Shown: positions 23,777 through 35,760, numbered from the stretch's first letter. The stretch is DNA of 64,000 bases from Spongospora subterranea f. sp. subterranea (GCA_049724395.1 JAUGWO010000144.1:34209-98208), one strand, 5' to 3'. Notes: generated by a model not told the origin, from the letters alone. Numbers and translations are program-made.

Positions 23777-24750
23777 AATGCAGTTACACGAAACGAAATT
23801 TGCGCAATTTTGTACTAATTCAGCGATTCGAGAAGTTGCAAAACGATCGAGATATGTAGGTTATGTTTATAGATGATCAACATCAACCTGACGACGCTCA
23901 CTTTTCTATTCGAAAAACCTTTTTTACAAAAACCAAATCACAACGTATGAAAATCGGAACAAAATTGTGACCGACGACCTGTCTTCGGAATATCGGTGGA
24001 CAGTCCCTTGGTTCGATGGCAACGGCAGATAAGACAAATCTGATGATATCAAGATCAAGAACGAATCTTCTCAAGTGGGTGTTGACTGGTTCGATAAGCC
24101 CATTTTCTCTTTTAAAATGCCCTTGCCCCCAGAAGATGATCAGAACCTGTCCAAGGATCGGTTCAGGTGAGGGCACCTCACCGAAATTTCCTCAAATAAG
24201 AGGACCAACCGTTTTTTTCCACTACTGTTGGTGGACTAGAAAATTGTTTGAATGAGGTTTGGGCATCAGAGAACTCGGCGACAATGGAATCATCAACACA
24301 AAATGGATTATCATCAGCTTCATCTGAATCCCAATCCGATTATGCGATTGGATCGCAGATCGAGCTGTCGATTCGTCCAGATTGAATCGGGCCGGGCACA
24401 AATCCGAATACGGGAAGGTGAAGGATAGAATCATTGACCACGATTGAGGAGTCGCCTGGATATCAGTCGATTCCTTGGAGGAAATTGGGCAAGGTGGTGC
24501 TGGGGCTGAGGGAGTTTGAAAATTTGATTCAGGAAAAGGACCAAGGGATCTCTTCTCAAACAGCAGTTAGCTGAAGACGACGAATCAGGTTGAAAAGAGA
24601 GCACGGGAAAGCGAGACGGGGGTAGGTGGCGATCGGTTTGGGGGGAAGAGGTCATAGTATCGGCTGTCAATGGGGGACATGTCGGATGGGATCGGGACGA
24701 GTTAACTCATCGCGATCAGGTCGCTTTCCAACACGACTCATGATACCATC
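23777..24750. other. Unassigned stretch before the Copia gag fossil
   Basis: About 1 kb with short frames on both strands and no recognisable product. It may be the flank or leader of the retroelement remnant that follows. Confidence 0.35.
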
Positions 24751-25919
24751 TTGGCGTTCAGTCAGGAAAGGTTAAAGGCGGCGGACGATGCTCAAGGTCC
24801 CTATCGGTCAAGGCCTGGACAGCTGCGCTATCGAAGGAAAGCGACTGTTCACATGGCGCAAGTTCAACGATCGCAGCATTTGGCACTGTATATCGTCACG
24901 ATAACAGGGAAACCAATTGCGGATTTCAGAGTCGACGCCGAGGCTGAAGCGGAAGAAGCTGAGGACGCCTACAACAAGATTCGTCAGCAGCGAACAAGCA
25001 TGAGAATGAGCGCCTCGGCGTCGACTATGGCTTGACGCTTGTCGATGTCCGCCTCGTCTGCTGTGGCGGCGGCTTCGCCGCTTTCAACGTTGCAAGTGCT
25101 TCTCGATACCGCTGTCGAGCGTTGTTGACTTGGGACTGCAATATCTGGGCTGAGGCATCCTCTTTCTCAGCTTTTGCTTTGACGCCTGGCTCTGGTGTCC
25201 CGCTGGGTCTGGCTTCAGTCCCATTGAGAATGCCGAGCGCGCCGATATTGCAGTCCCAAGTCAACAACGCTCGACAGCAGTATCGAGAAGCACTTGCAAC
25301 GTTGAAAGCGGCGAAAGCCGCAGCCACAGCAGCAGCAGACGAGGCGGACATCGACAAGCGTCAAGCCATAGTCGACGCCGAGGCTGAAGCGGAAGAAGCT
25401 GAGAACGCCTACAACAAAATTCGTCAGCAGCGAACAAGCATGAGAATGAGCACGACCTCCTCATCAGCACCTACCCCAGACTTACACGACTGGGAGAAGC
25501 GTCACGACTACGTCCATCACCTCCTGGTGGTATCGCTGTCAGAGCAGTACCAAGGCATGACGATCAAGTGCCCCGACCTGCCGTCCCTGTGGCGAGCCCT
25601 CGAGAAGCACTTCGAAGGCAAATCTGCCGCGGACGTGATCCACGCCGAGAACCTGCTCATGTCGCTGACGCTGTCCGACAAGGACAACCCCGAAGAGTTC
25701 CTGAACAGCGTGCGGTTAGTCCAGACACAAATGGAAAGCTGCGGCGCCGAATACCCGGACGCGAGGATGTTCTTAACCGTCGCCCAAAAGCTTCCCCCAA
25801 GGATGCACGGCCTTCGGGATCAGTTCCTGTATGGACCGAAAGAGCGACAGAACTTTGCCTCCCTAGAGCAAGCCATCAACGAGTTCGCCAAGAACAATCC
25901 GCTGAAACGCGAACCCTAA
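24751..25919 (+). mobile_element. Ty1/Copia-type retroelement fossil, gag region only
   Basis: The open part (about 25450-25919) encodes a Copia-type Gag (UBN2 family), recognisable by LPSLWRALEKHF and SLTLSDKDNPEEFLNSV. No protease, integrase or reverse transcriptase follows, and no LTR was identified at either side, so this is a partial, dead copy. Its 5' part has been rearranged: an inverted duplication and a direct duplication are described separately. Codon use is GC-rich compared with the older Copia fossil at 33.4 kb, which suggests a different family or a younger age. Confidence 0.75.
25012..25384. repeat. Large inverted repeat (134/141-bp arms, 98-bp loop)
   Basis: Bases 25012-25145 are the near-perfect reverse complement of 25244-25384 (only small differences and a short indel). 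The first arm thus reads the same gag coding text backwards. Bases 24931-25011 also recur in direct orientation at 25371-25451. The transcript would fold into a long hairpin. Confidence 0.9.
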
Positions 25920-26650
25920 TCCAACTGATTTCCCTGTGAACGATCAATATTCAGTAAAACTGACGTGCGGCTGGATGGGCGCGACAACTTAACTTGTTCA
26001 ATTGGATCAGACAAATAGGCAAAAGCAAAACCTCAATGACATTCGGATTACGGACATGGACAAAATAAAACATCATAACCGTTGGAGAAACCCAAAAACA
26101 ATTCGGATCATTGATCAGAGACGTGTTATAAGCATCGATTGCATTGGTTAGAACAAATCGCCAAACACTACACATTGGTTCGTTGTCTGGATAGACCGTC
26201 AATGCTTGAAGTCCACGTGTGACCAGAGCAACGCTCTTGAATCAATTTTTGAAAAACAGTATGGCCAACTCGAATTGACCAAGCGCGGCAGCATGAATTT
26301 TCCATGGCCTGGTCAACCACAATCGCTGGCTGACATCCACCGATACATGATTTGACCCATTTCTGTTTTCAATACTTTCATGAGAAACCATAATCAGACA
26401 TCACATTACTGAAAAATTGAATTAATTAACTATCCGAGTTTGATACTCTAGGGAATCCAATCAACTGAGCGAACGCGCTTCAAACCGAATTATCGCTGGT
26501 GGTTAGTGATGGTAGTCGGGGGGACGCGGCCTCCCCCCCTACATGGGCTGGGCCGTGCCCCAGTGGCGACCGCCTGTATACGACTACAGTGCATATGTAC
26601 ATTGGCGGGATACACTCCTGCTGTTGCCGTGCAAGTCAGCATGGCTCCCC
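25920..26650. other. Unassigned stretch between gag fossil and SR-protein gene
   Basis: A minus-strand frame of 83 codons (25951-26202) and a few shorter ones are open, with no recognisable family. The last part should hold the promoter of the downstream RRM gene. Confidence 0.35.
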
Positions 26651-26748
26651 GTATGACCTTTAGATACATTGGCCGTGTCCCCGTATGACCTTTAGATACA
26701 TTGGCCGTGTCCCCGTATGACCTTTAGATACATTGGCCGTGTCCCCGT
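26651..26748. repeat. 32-bp tandem repeat, three copies
   Basis: Three back-to-back copies of a 32-bp unit begin at 26651, 26683 and 26715 (gtatgacctttagatacatt plus ggccgtgtcccc). The copies are identical where they overlap, so the duplication is recent. The array ends about 130 bp before the start codon of the RRM gene. Confidence 0.95.
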
Positions 26749-26881
26749 ATTCCGCGACACTCTATTGACCGCATTATATTAGTAATTGCTTCTCTCTAGT
26801 CGATAATCGTCAAGGTTTAACAGGTTCGCCCTTCGATCCCCCCGATTATCACGCCTTAGACTTAGCTCTTTGCTCCATCAG

Positions 26882-28234
26882 ATGTCTCACTCAGGATGGC
26901 CTTCAGGCGGCGGCTCTCCTCGTGGCGGCGGTTACCAACAGTCCCCTCCTCGCGGTCGTCGCCCTGGTAATTCTCCGTCCCCTCAGCGTCGCCGTTCTCC
27001 ATCGCCTCCCCGCCGAGGTAGCAATGAAGGCCGGGCCATATTTGTTGGTAATCTCAGCGGTGATGCTAAACCTGACGACCTGCTTCATATGTTTTCTCCT
27101 TTTTCGAACGTTAATAATATCGGTATCAGTATTTTCCACCAATTCCTACTGCGATTTGGTGAACTCAGCTTTGTCCAGATCTCAAGCAAGATTTTGCATT
27201 CGTTTTCTTAGAGGATACTGATCGCGGCGATGAAGCAATTCGAAAATTGGATCGTTCAACCTTCTTAGATCGTCGTATCCGAGTTGAATGGGCGAAAGGC
27301 ACTGGTCGCGTTAAACGGTTGGTAAATAGGTCTCTTGAATGAACTCTTTGGTTTCCAACCGAACTTATATGCCAACAGACGGGAGGCTGACCGGCGCTCA
27401 GATGCGGAAAGTCGCCCGAATAAAACTCTATTTGTCGTAAACTTTAGTCGCAACACTCGAGACAGGGACATTCAGGTAAATATGTTCGCTGTGGTTTTTG
27501 CTATTCTCATTTCTTTTACAGGCCGTCTTTGAACCCTTCGGCAATATCAACAGAGTTGACATCCGAAACAATTACGCGTTTGTGGAGTTTGATAATCTGG
27601 TTAGAAAATGGAAGTTTTCAAGACACACAGTTAAAACCATTTATAGGATGACGCTAAGGCTGCCAAGGCCAAGCTCCACGGAACGCGTCTTGACAACCAA
27701 GTCATAACTGTCGAATATCAGGCGGAAAAGAAAACGGCCCACGCTGATACTCGGTTAGGATGTATTTAAACATTTGCTCATTGTTGTACTATGTTCTACG
27801 ATAGTTTTCGCGTCTGACTATCTCCATAGTCTCCTTAAAACTGGAATACCATCGAAACTGTTATTGCTCTGCCCCATTCTTCATAACTCTTCTTCTGCTT
27901 CGCTCATTTCCAACGCCATCCTCCCTTCTTTCATTAACCCTCTCTGCTTTCTACAATGACAAACTTTCAACTTCTCATCAGTGAATCGTACGGCCGGGAT
28001 CGTGATCATGACCGGTATGGAGGCGGGCGCAGAGGCGGTGGTGGCCGTAGCGTGTATGTTCGCCTAGAATTTCTCGTTTTCTTTGCTTAAAAACATTTGT
28101 ACAGGTCCCCTGCTCCTCGTCACAACAACCGCTACCGCAGCCGCAGCAGGTATGTTCTTTTCTATATTTCTCTAGCGATTGTTGAATTAAATATTTTTAA
28201 GGTCTCGCGACCGATTTGGGCGTGACCGTCGTTA
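26882..28234 (+). CDS. SR-type splicing factor with two RRMs
   Basis: The N-terminus is a Gly/Arg/Ser/Pro-rich leader (RRRSPSPPRRGSNEGR). RRM1 has IFVGNLSG (RNP2) and DFAFVFLED (RNP1), then VEWAKGTGR. RRM2 has TLFVVNFS (RNP2) and NNYAFVEFDN (RNP1), then VITVEYQAEK. The tail is Arg/Asp/Gly then RS-like (YRSRSRSRDRFGRDRR), stop TAA 28232-28234. Modelled exons: 26882-27109, 27169-27317, 27379-27475, 27522-27600, about 27649-27752, then small RG/RS exons near 27982-28046, 28107-28150 and 28201-28234. The layout resembles SRSF1/RS-type factors of plants and protists that define splice sites. An acceptor-like cag sits directly before the ATG, so a 5'UTR intron is likely. Confidence 0.85.
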
Positions 28235-28341
28235 AAACGCTCATATGTGCTATTACGTGTTTTTCAAATAAAATTGAGCCCATCCCTTACTACTGTCACG
28301 TATCTTTCGGTTAGATTGAAGGTTTAGCAGTGCGACCTCTC

Positions 28342-30207
28342 TACAGTGCGGGACATCTAGTCTCGACAAACTTCCAAGGACTTTTTTGTATGACCGCTGG
28401 CACGGATTTCTTAACGGCCACACTATAATTAGCCGGGTATTGGACATCGTTATCAAATAGATATCACCGAGACCTATTGGACATCGTTATCAAATAGATA
28501 TCACCGAGACCTACAATTTGACGATTTAAATTTTGTCAGATGACAGAAACTCAGTGCGGAGTTCACGTTTGAAAATTCACCTTTTTCAAAATTGGCCAGT
28601 GGTGAAAAGATATGCGTAAACAGGTGCGTACGCATATTTATCACGGCAGCAGTCACGCAACTTATAACTGCGTACGTCGCATCCTATAAAATGCGACAGT
28701 GCACCTTAAACATGCGAAGAGGAAATACAGTTGTACTAAAATTATCGGAAATTGATAATCAACATTTTTTGCCATCTTTTTCCGCCCATTGTTTCTTCAA
28801 GTCTTCAATGACATCCGCTGGTATTCGACGATGTGACTTGTATTGTTTGCAAGCGAATACACACCTTTTTTCCGGGTCATCCATCTTCGAACTGTTTTCA
28901 AAGAAACACCAGAAAACCCGTTGACAGTTAAATAGGAATCCAGCCGATCCTTGAATTGCACAGGATTTGTTCGACGGCGAGAATCAAGTACATTGAGGCA
29001 GTCCTGTCTAACAAAGCTGATTTCAATGATGCGATCCTTTTTTGGATGGTTTCCGATACGAGAAAGAGAAAGTTCTCCTGTGCGCTTATAAGCAGCCGCA
29101 AGGTATCGAAGACGCCTGGCGCAATACTTGCCTAAACGAATTTTATCACATGACCAAACTTGAGGGAAATATAGCAAATACCTTTTCCGAAAAAAGTTCG
29201 TGCAATCGTCAAAGAATGTTTGATGTTTGCCGATGTTCCTATGAAAGTTTTCTGAAAATATCTCTCAATACCCCTAAGCCATAACACTTGAGTATCAGTG
29301 TTTGGGAGTCTTTTGAACTTGAAAATATCTTGGCGAATAGTTGCAATGATATCGTTGTCTTGGAAAGTTGATTGAGACTGATATACCGAAAATGGTACTC
29401 CTTCACTACTTTCGGATTCGCGATATGTGGAATAAACAGTGTTATCGAGTATATCGGCTCCTGGGCAACCGATTGACTGTTGTGCTCGTTATCATCGATA
29501 TTTAGTCGACCTGCAGGTTTGAAGTACTCGAGAATCGAGTGATTCAAGGAAATATTCTTTCGCCGTTCAGCTTCTTTTCTGCGAACTGGACGTTCACTGA
29601 TTCCTGTGTATCTCCTTCTTAAACAATTTGGCCCAATGGTCGAATAGCAGGTCGGTCCACTTCTTCATGCTCATTTCCCTTGTCTGTTTCATCGCTTGTA
29701 GTTTCGGTCAAACTGCTTTGGCTGCTACCCTCACTCGCAGAGGTATGGGAATCTGAACTGCACACATCTTCCACGAGATGCATTGACTCATGTTCTTGGT
29801 TTGTTTCAGCAAGCAAGTTTCCTTGTCGTCGTCTTGCAGCCGCTGCAGCAGCTGTACGTTTCCGACTTCGTAAGCGGGGCATCACAAGCAAACCGCTCTC
29901 CGCAGGAATGTTCGGTACTTAAACTCCGACGAAGTGGTTATAATCGTTTGGTGCACAAACTCTATATATACAGAAAGGGAATTTCATTCCCTACTCAACA
30001 AGCTGTTTGACGGCTCAAAAACAGCAATATTGAGGGATTTCTATAAATAGCTTTTGATTTTTTAAAATTGGCCGGAGTGTACATATGGGGAAAGCAGCTC
30101 GTTAGATTCGTTTTTTCAAGGCGCATCTTTTTTGCTAACATAGTTTGGCCTCTACTCCACTTGAAAGGCCCATTCAAATTTGTCGAGACTAGATGTCCCG
30201 CACTGTA
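28342..30207 (-). mobile_element. DDE-type DNA transposon, non-autonomous copy with perfect 29-bp TIRs
   Basis: The ends are perfect inverted repeats of 29 bp including a flanking TA (28342-28370 and 30179-30207; outer part TACAGTGCGGGACATC). A TA flank and CAGT start are typical of the Tc1/mariner-IS630 superfamily. Minus-strand coding pieces inside (29891 down to about 28797) resemble the N-terminal half of the 676-residue transposase at 57850-59880: HSILEYF versus HKILEYF, and a helix-turn-helix TVRRWM...KKGVY versus ATRWL...KKGLY. Only about 430 bp remain between the helix-turn-helix and the TIR, too little for the DDE domain. The copy is therefore internally deleted and could move only with help from another copy. 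Identical TIRs suggest recent activity. Confidence 0.85.
28438..28514. repeat. 37-bp tandem duplication
   Basis: Two identical 37-bp units (tattggacatcgttatcaaa plus tagatatcaccgagacc) lie head to tail inside the left end of the DNA transposon. Confidence 0.95.
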
Positions 30208-30481
30208 GGATAATTGCAATTTTTTTTGTACAATTTTACCTTATCGGCTAACACATGGCGGGACAAAACCAAATCGAGAACCATATAATTTGTCTTATTC
30301 TGCTAATCCGCACTGAAACTGACCTCAACTGACATTGTCAAATTTCGAAGTCGTGTTAAAGTACCATAAAAATGCCTTTATTTATTAAGTTTGGTATTGA
30401 TTATTGCTAACAAGTTCGGACTGTGATATAGCAAGTGCAAGCATTTCCACCGGAAACACATCCCGAATGTCTTTGATTAAC
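30208..30481. other. Spacer, 3' flank of CG-1 gene
   Basis: About 270 bp of AT-rich sequence between the transposon end and the stop of the CG-1 gene. It probably holds the 3'UTR. Confidence 0.4.
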
Positions 30482-32300
30482 TCAGAGTATCTGGATGAAA
30501 AAACGTACATTAGCACCGGCATTTGAACCATTGCAATTGGTTATTAGAGTTAACCTCTTAATGTAATCATCAACCATCTTCTCAGATTCGCTGCATTCGT
30601 CAAGAATAGTTTTGAGTTCGTTTCGCAGCCTAACGCTTTCCTCACGATTCGTAGTTAAACCACTTGCCTGGCTAGGGTGTATATGTAACTCGTTCTCCAT
30701 TAGTGACGTCCATAAAGAACTCTGAACAACACGTAAAAAAAGTGTTTCATTATATACACAAGTGCAATCTTATATGCGAGGAAGAAGGAATTTCCGGAAC
30801 AACAAAAACATTTCTCACAGTCGGTCCAAAAATGAAGATTAAAAGTATTAGAAGTAAATTATGAATCGTGGTTAAGAAAAATTTCCGTACCTTATCGGCA
30901 TTGAACCCCCAAAGGGCGAACTGCGACTGTGATCCAGGCAATAATATTGATTTAACCATGGAAATTTGCTGAAGACTTTGGGACTTCCTGAACTCATTTT
31001 TGAGCCCGCGGAATCATAAAAACAATTGGGACGCTTACACATTCAAGTCTGTTTCAAACCAATCATCAAGCGCCGACAGCAGAGATGGGTCCCCAGGATT
31101 TCGAGCGAAATTGCGAATCTCCTCAAAAGTTTTTGTTTCTGTGGATACACGATTATTAGACCTGAATACAGTGATACTGCTAACTCACCGTCATTTGGGA
31201 GCAGATCTTTTTTGATTTCTAGCTCAGATATTTGAACGGCTAAACTTTTGTATTGATTGCTTTAACGCGTCAACGTACACCTACATTTATATGATCAAGG
31301 ACCGCCATGATATAAAACTGAATGCACCTTCTTTCTGTCACGAGATGCTCTCGCCTGGCCAGCTTTTCTAGTTGACGACGATGATGAAGATGGCTGTTGA
31401 GCAGGAATTTGAAATTGCTAAATTTGAATCAGAAATAATGCTATGGATCAAGTATATATAAATTAACCTTGTTTGAATCATGGCTGGTAATATCATCGTA
31501 ATGATATGGCACAGAGCGATTCGTCCTCAACGGAGGACTCAATACTTTATTATAGCTGGATGATTCGGGTCAGAGATGCATTGTCAACGATAAATAAACA
31601 GACCTACGCTTGCAATGGATCACTTATCTCTGACATCAACAGATTCGGCGTCGGATTCCTGAGGTCGTAAAAAATGCTAAGAGAGAAGCTACCGACGAAA
31701 GCAAAATTAATTACCCATCGAGTTTATATTGCTGCAAATAATGGACCAAGACTATGTGTGGACGGTTTAACATCCTAGATTACGTAAACCGGTTAATGAA
31801 GCACATTATCAACTCAGCGATGAGCTGAATACTAACCAATAGCCCCGACGATGAAACCCATCCCACGTCTCATGATGAGCATAACAGCAATTGATGACAT
31901 CAACGCCGGCGACTTTGAGCTTTTCATGATGCTCCTAAAACCGATGATTAATCCGTAGCCAATTAATTGGAAAGCGACAAAAACGACTTTGATATTTTTG
32001 CCATCTGGCTTTTTCTTCCATTCATGGCCATCTTGGCGCCATCTCCGTACCTAAATTATAACGCCATTTTAGATTAGAATATATATAGCAACAGTAGGGT
32101 TATCGGATCCCGATAAACCTGCAAAAAAGGGAAGCAATGCTGACCTGGTTCTTATTGAATATCATGACGTTGCCACTAACAGGCGGTGATTGAGATGGGA
32201 TCGGTAAACATTTAAACCCGTAACGCTGATAATTTTCCAGTAAATCCACCAATTCACTGTTGCGAAACCAGCGTTGGGCAGAAGTCGACCTGAGAAACAT
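30482..32300 (-). CDS. CG-1 domain transcription factor (CAMTA family)
   Basis: The CG-1 DNA-binding domain is clear over three exons. The first (32300 down) reads AQRWFRNSELVDLLENYQR and GNVMIFNKNQ. The second reads RRWRQDGHEWKKKPDGKNIK. The third reads HEKLKVAGVDVINCCYAHHE. These match the CAMTA pattern RWLRNxE, LFDRKxLRYFRKDGHxWRKKKDGK and HExLKVGxVxxLxCYYAHGE. Downstream exons are less sure: EFRKSQSLQQISMVKSILLP near 30950, and a Glu/Arg-rich helical end (EESVRLRNELKTILDECSES) closing at 30482. IPT, ankyrin or IQ regions were not identified, so the protein looks short for a CAMTA. Calmodulin-linked regulation is known for the family but not shown here. The true N-terminus may lie upstream of 32300. 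Confidence 0.72.
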
Positions 32301-32929
32301 TGAATATGCTGATTCTGTCAGACTGATTTTTGAGGAAATGCTTCAATATGTTGATCTGTCAGACTAATTTTTGAGGAAATAACTTCTTCACCATGTGACA
32401 ACATATGGCTTTGACGTTATACCTGATGATATCAATAGTAGACACTGCAAAGGGTGGCAGGCTTATAGCAGGTGATGCCACACCAGGCATGGAAGGTGAC
32501 ACAATGTTGTTTGCCATATAATCTTTTTCACTTCGAAGGTGTCAAAGCATTCTCAGGATGCTGATCCGATGAGGGGGCGGATGATGTATTAGATCATCGT
32601 GTCATATCGTTTTCCCGAAAGCGAGCAATAATAATTATGGCCCATTTCACTGCAGACGATGAGTGCCACTGACTACACACACAGCTGCTGTCTGCGTTGC
32701 GCCACCTTCTCATAGGTACTCTGCAGTCACGCAATAAATGATCCACTGTCAACATTCGCTGACGAGCACTGTCAATGGAGCAAGTGATCGGTAACAATTG
32801 CGCCACTGACATGACAGTCAGGTCCATGATATTTATGGGTTCCATGATTTTGGTGTGTACAAATCAAACACACAACAATGCGAGATTAATCTTAGATTAA
32901 TCAACACACCCCAATTGGATTAATCAGCT
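32301..32929. other. Unassigned stretch upstream of the tandem array
   Basis: The stretch holds a roughly repeated phrase (ctgtcagactga, then ttttgaggaaat at 32317-32338, again at 32357-32378) and no gene I recognise. It ends in gattttggtgtgtac (32846-32860), discussed in the findings. Confidence 0.4.
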
Positions 32930-33183
32930 CACACCAAAATCAGGAAACACACACCAAAATCAGGAAAATACACACCAAAATCAGGAAACACACACCAAAA
33001 TCAGGAAAATACACACCAAAATCAGGAAACACACACCAAAATCAGGAAAATACACACCAAAATCAGGAAACACACACCAAAATCAGGAAAATACACACCA
33101 AAATCAGGAAACACACACCAAAATCAGGAAAATACACACCAAAATCAGGAAACACACACCAAAATCAGGAAAATACACACCAA
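32930..33183. repeat. Tandem array of a 20/21-bp unit
   Basis: About 12 copies of cacaccaaaatcaggaaa followed alternately by ca or ata, so the working period is a 41-bp pair. The copies are nearly identical, which points to recent expansion by slippage or unequal exchange. Confidence 0.95.
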
Positions 33184-34499
33184 GCTTATTGCCATAAGTC
33201 ACACCAAGATCATGAGCATAATATTCTCATGGGTATTCCTTTATACTACTCCTACTAGGTAGTGCGTCATTATGAATGCCAATGCTAATCCGTTGGAGAG
33301 CCTGATATTCCATGTTTATCGAGCCTTACTGCGAATGGTGGAGGATCCAAAAGATGTCAATGTGCACTGATCGAAGCCAAGACTGACTACAACTATTGGC
33401 CATTTGCAGTACAGTACTCTACGTACACGCTGAACCGACTACAAAAACCAGGCGGCGAATCCAATGGAAAACCCCATTTGTATTATGGATATGAATGTCA
33501 AGCCAAATGTTAAGCACTTGAGACCATTCGGGTTTACGGCATATGCACATATTGAGTCCACAATGAGAGATTCACTTCATTCAACATCATCAAAATGTAA
33601 GTTCTTAGGTTATGCACCATATCAAAAGGGATACATACATAGACCGTCGAACAGCACTTCAAGACGAGACGTGCAATTCGACGAAGAGGCTATTTTGGAA
33701 TTACATCAAGAGGGGTTTGGTCTAAAGGAAGATTCAGATCCACTGGCAATCATTGACGATCACGAATTCAAACTCCATCACAATCTGACACAATTTCCGA
33801 GAACGTACAAGGAGGCAAAGACGTGTCCAGACGCTCATCAATGGCATATAGCCGCAGAGAAAGAAATGGCATCGCACAAAGAGAACAATACTTGGACTCG
33901 TCGACTGCCCACGAAAGGTGAAAAACGACAAAAGCCGATGGATATTGACCCAGAAAACGCCAAAGATGCTACACTCACATACAAAGCCCGATTCGTTGCA
34001 AAAGGCTATTCCCAGAATTATGGAATCGAACATCGCTTCGCTTCTGGAAACTACACCAGAAGGACTTTACAACCGCGTACTTGAACGCAGCCTTTCTCAC
34101 ACCTATTTACATTGAACAACCGGAAGGGTTCGTCGAGCAGGGTGGCGGTACCATGACCTAGGACAAGGTTTGTTTACTCGCCAAAGCCCTCTACGGTTTG
34201 AAACAAGCTGGACGTGCTTGGCAAAACACATTAATCTGACGTCATTGGCTTCGCAAAGCTACAAGCAATCGATGAAGGAACCATGCATTTGGTTTCAATG
34301 TCACAACAACCAACTCACCATGATAGGCATCTACGTCGACGACATACCCATCACTGGGACAACGAACTTGAATTCGAACGCATTTCCACAAAACTTAGCA
34401 ACAACTTCAAACTGAAGACCCGATAGAAATTGGCTTCCAAGACATGAAGATACCTCAAACTACGTTTTAATGACTATCTTGGACGATATCTCAGTCACC

Positions 34500-35760
34500 T
34501 ACGCTACCAAACAATTTAAAGATCGAGCCCTAGCAATTTGCTTTGATTTGCACAGCTTGATCAGGATAACTGATTTGCATATCCTTCAGTGGTTTCTCGA
34601 GATATGAAATGTCTGGAGAAAGGATCGACGTGCGCGATAATTCAGTGATTGTTGAAAGTTTTGTGTCGATACCTGATTCCGGATTGGCTACTGAGTTCCA
34701 AAGGGTTCTTCGGTCTACGGAAGCAGGAAATGAACTTTAATTTCATCACTTGCGTGTCTGGAAGTTCATTAAGAGAGTGAATAAATTGCTTCAGCGTTCT
34801 TGTGAGGATTGAGTCGTAGTAAGGCATAATGAAAGGTAGCAGTTAGTCTTTAGCAATTTGCTTTGATTTGCAGCTTGATCAGGATAATTGATTTGCATAG
34901 CCATCAGTGGTTTCTCGAGCTATGAAATGTCTTGAGAAAGGATCGACGTGCGAGATGATTCAGTGATTGCTGAAAGTCTTGTGTCGATACCTGATCTTTT
35001 AAAACCAATAGCGGCTTGATGCTTAACCGATTGCAAGATGAAGTTTACTATCGGTTTGTCTCTGAACCTAGCCAACTCTTCTACAAATGTAAAACACAGC
35101 CTGAGGACTCAACTCCGTTTAAAGATCGTCGCTGCAGATAAGAACACTGGCCTAGTCGTTGTTGATAGTGTATTGTGTTGGATACCTATCAAGAATTGTA
35201 GTCAGAAGGATGGACCATTTAGTGGTGATCCAGGCTGGTGCCTCAATAATCGGTCTACTTGTTGTGCCCGGTTTGTGCAACTTGGGAAGGACATGAAATT
35301 TAGGAAGTCTGTCGAGAGGAACGTCTTCAAGATATTTATCCATCTGTTTAGTGCATTACTTGGCAAATTCGTCTTTGTGTTCGAAGAATTCTTCTTTCAA
35401 AAACTGGATAAGGATGTTCCACAGGTTAGTGCAGATGGGTTCATAAACGTCGTTGTTATTCAAATGAGCAAGTACTAGCTTATTGTAGTCGGAAATGTCC
35501 ATTGCGACTAGGCCAGTGTTCTTATCTGCAGCGACGACCTTTAAACGGAGTTGATTCCTCAGGCTTTGACATTTGTAGAAGAGTTGGCATCCACTAAACA
35601 GATGGATAAAGAGGCACCAGCCTGGATCACCACTAAATGGTCCATCCCTTCTGACTACAATTCTTGATAAGTATCCAACACAATACACTATAAAGAACAC
35701 CAATTGGGAAATCCTGTTGAATATAGGGTATTTAGTGTTTGTAAGAGAAGGATTTAGGGT
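34500..35760. mobile_element. Penelope-like reverse transcriptase fragments, inserted in the Copia fossil
   Basis: A minus-strand frame at 35152-35343 reads FHVLPKLHKPGTTSRPII, the LPKxHK motif region of Penelope-like reverse transcriptases. A neighbouring minus frame (35356-35703) has ADKNTGLVAMDISDYNKL, which matches the ADKNxGLVVMD motif upstream of it in that family. Parts of the same text occur again in the opposite orientation at 35080-35245. No GIY-YIG endonuclease was seen. The fragments are truncated and rearranged. Other reverse transcriptase groups with the LPKxHK motif remain possible. Confidence 0.6.
34531..35000. repeat. Direct repeat of about 147 bp, two copies 322 bp apart
   Basis: The segment from agcaatttgctttgatttgc (34531) to gtgtcgatacctgat (about 34677) recurs at 34853-35000 with roughly a tenth of positions changed, including a 2-bp deletion near the start. 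It lies within the insertion in the Copia fossil. Confidence 0.9.

Noticed and set aside
32930-33183. CRISPR-like array
   Set aside because: The units are contiguous, with only 2-3 variable bases between them, so it is an ordinary minisatellite.
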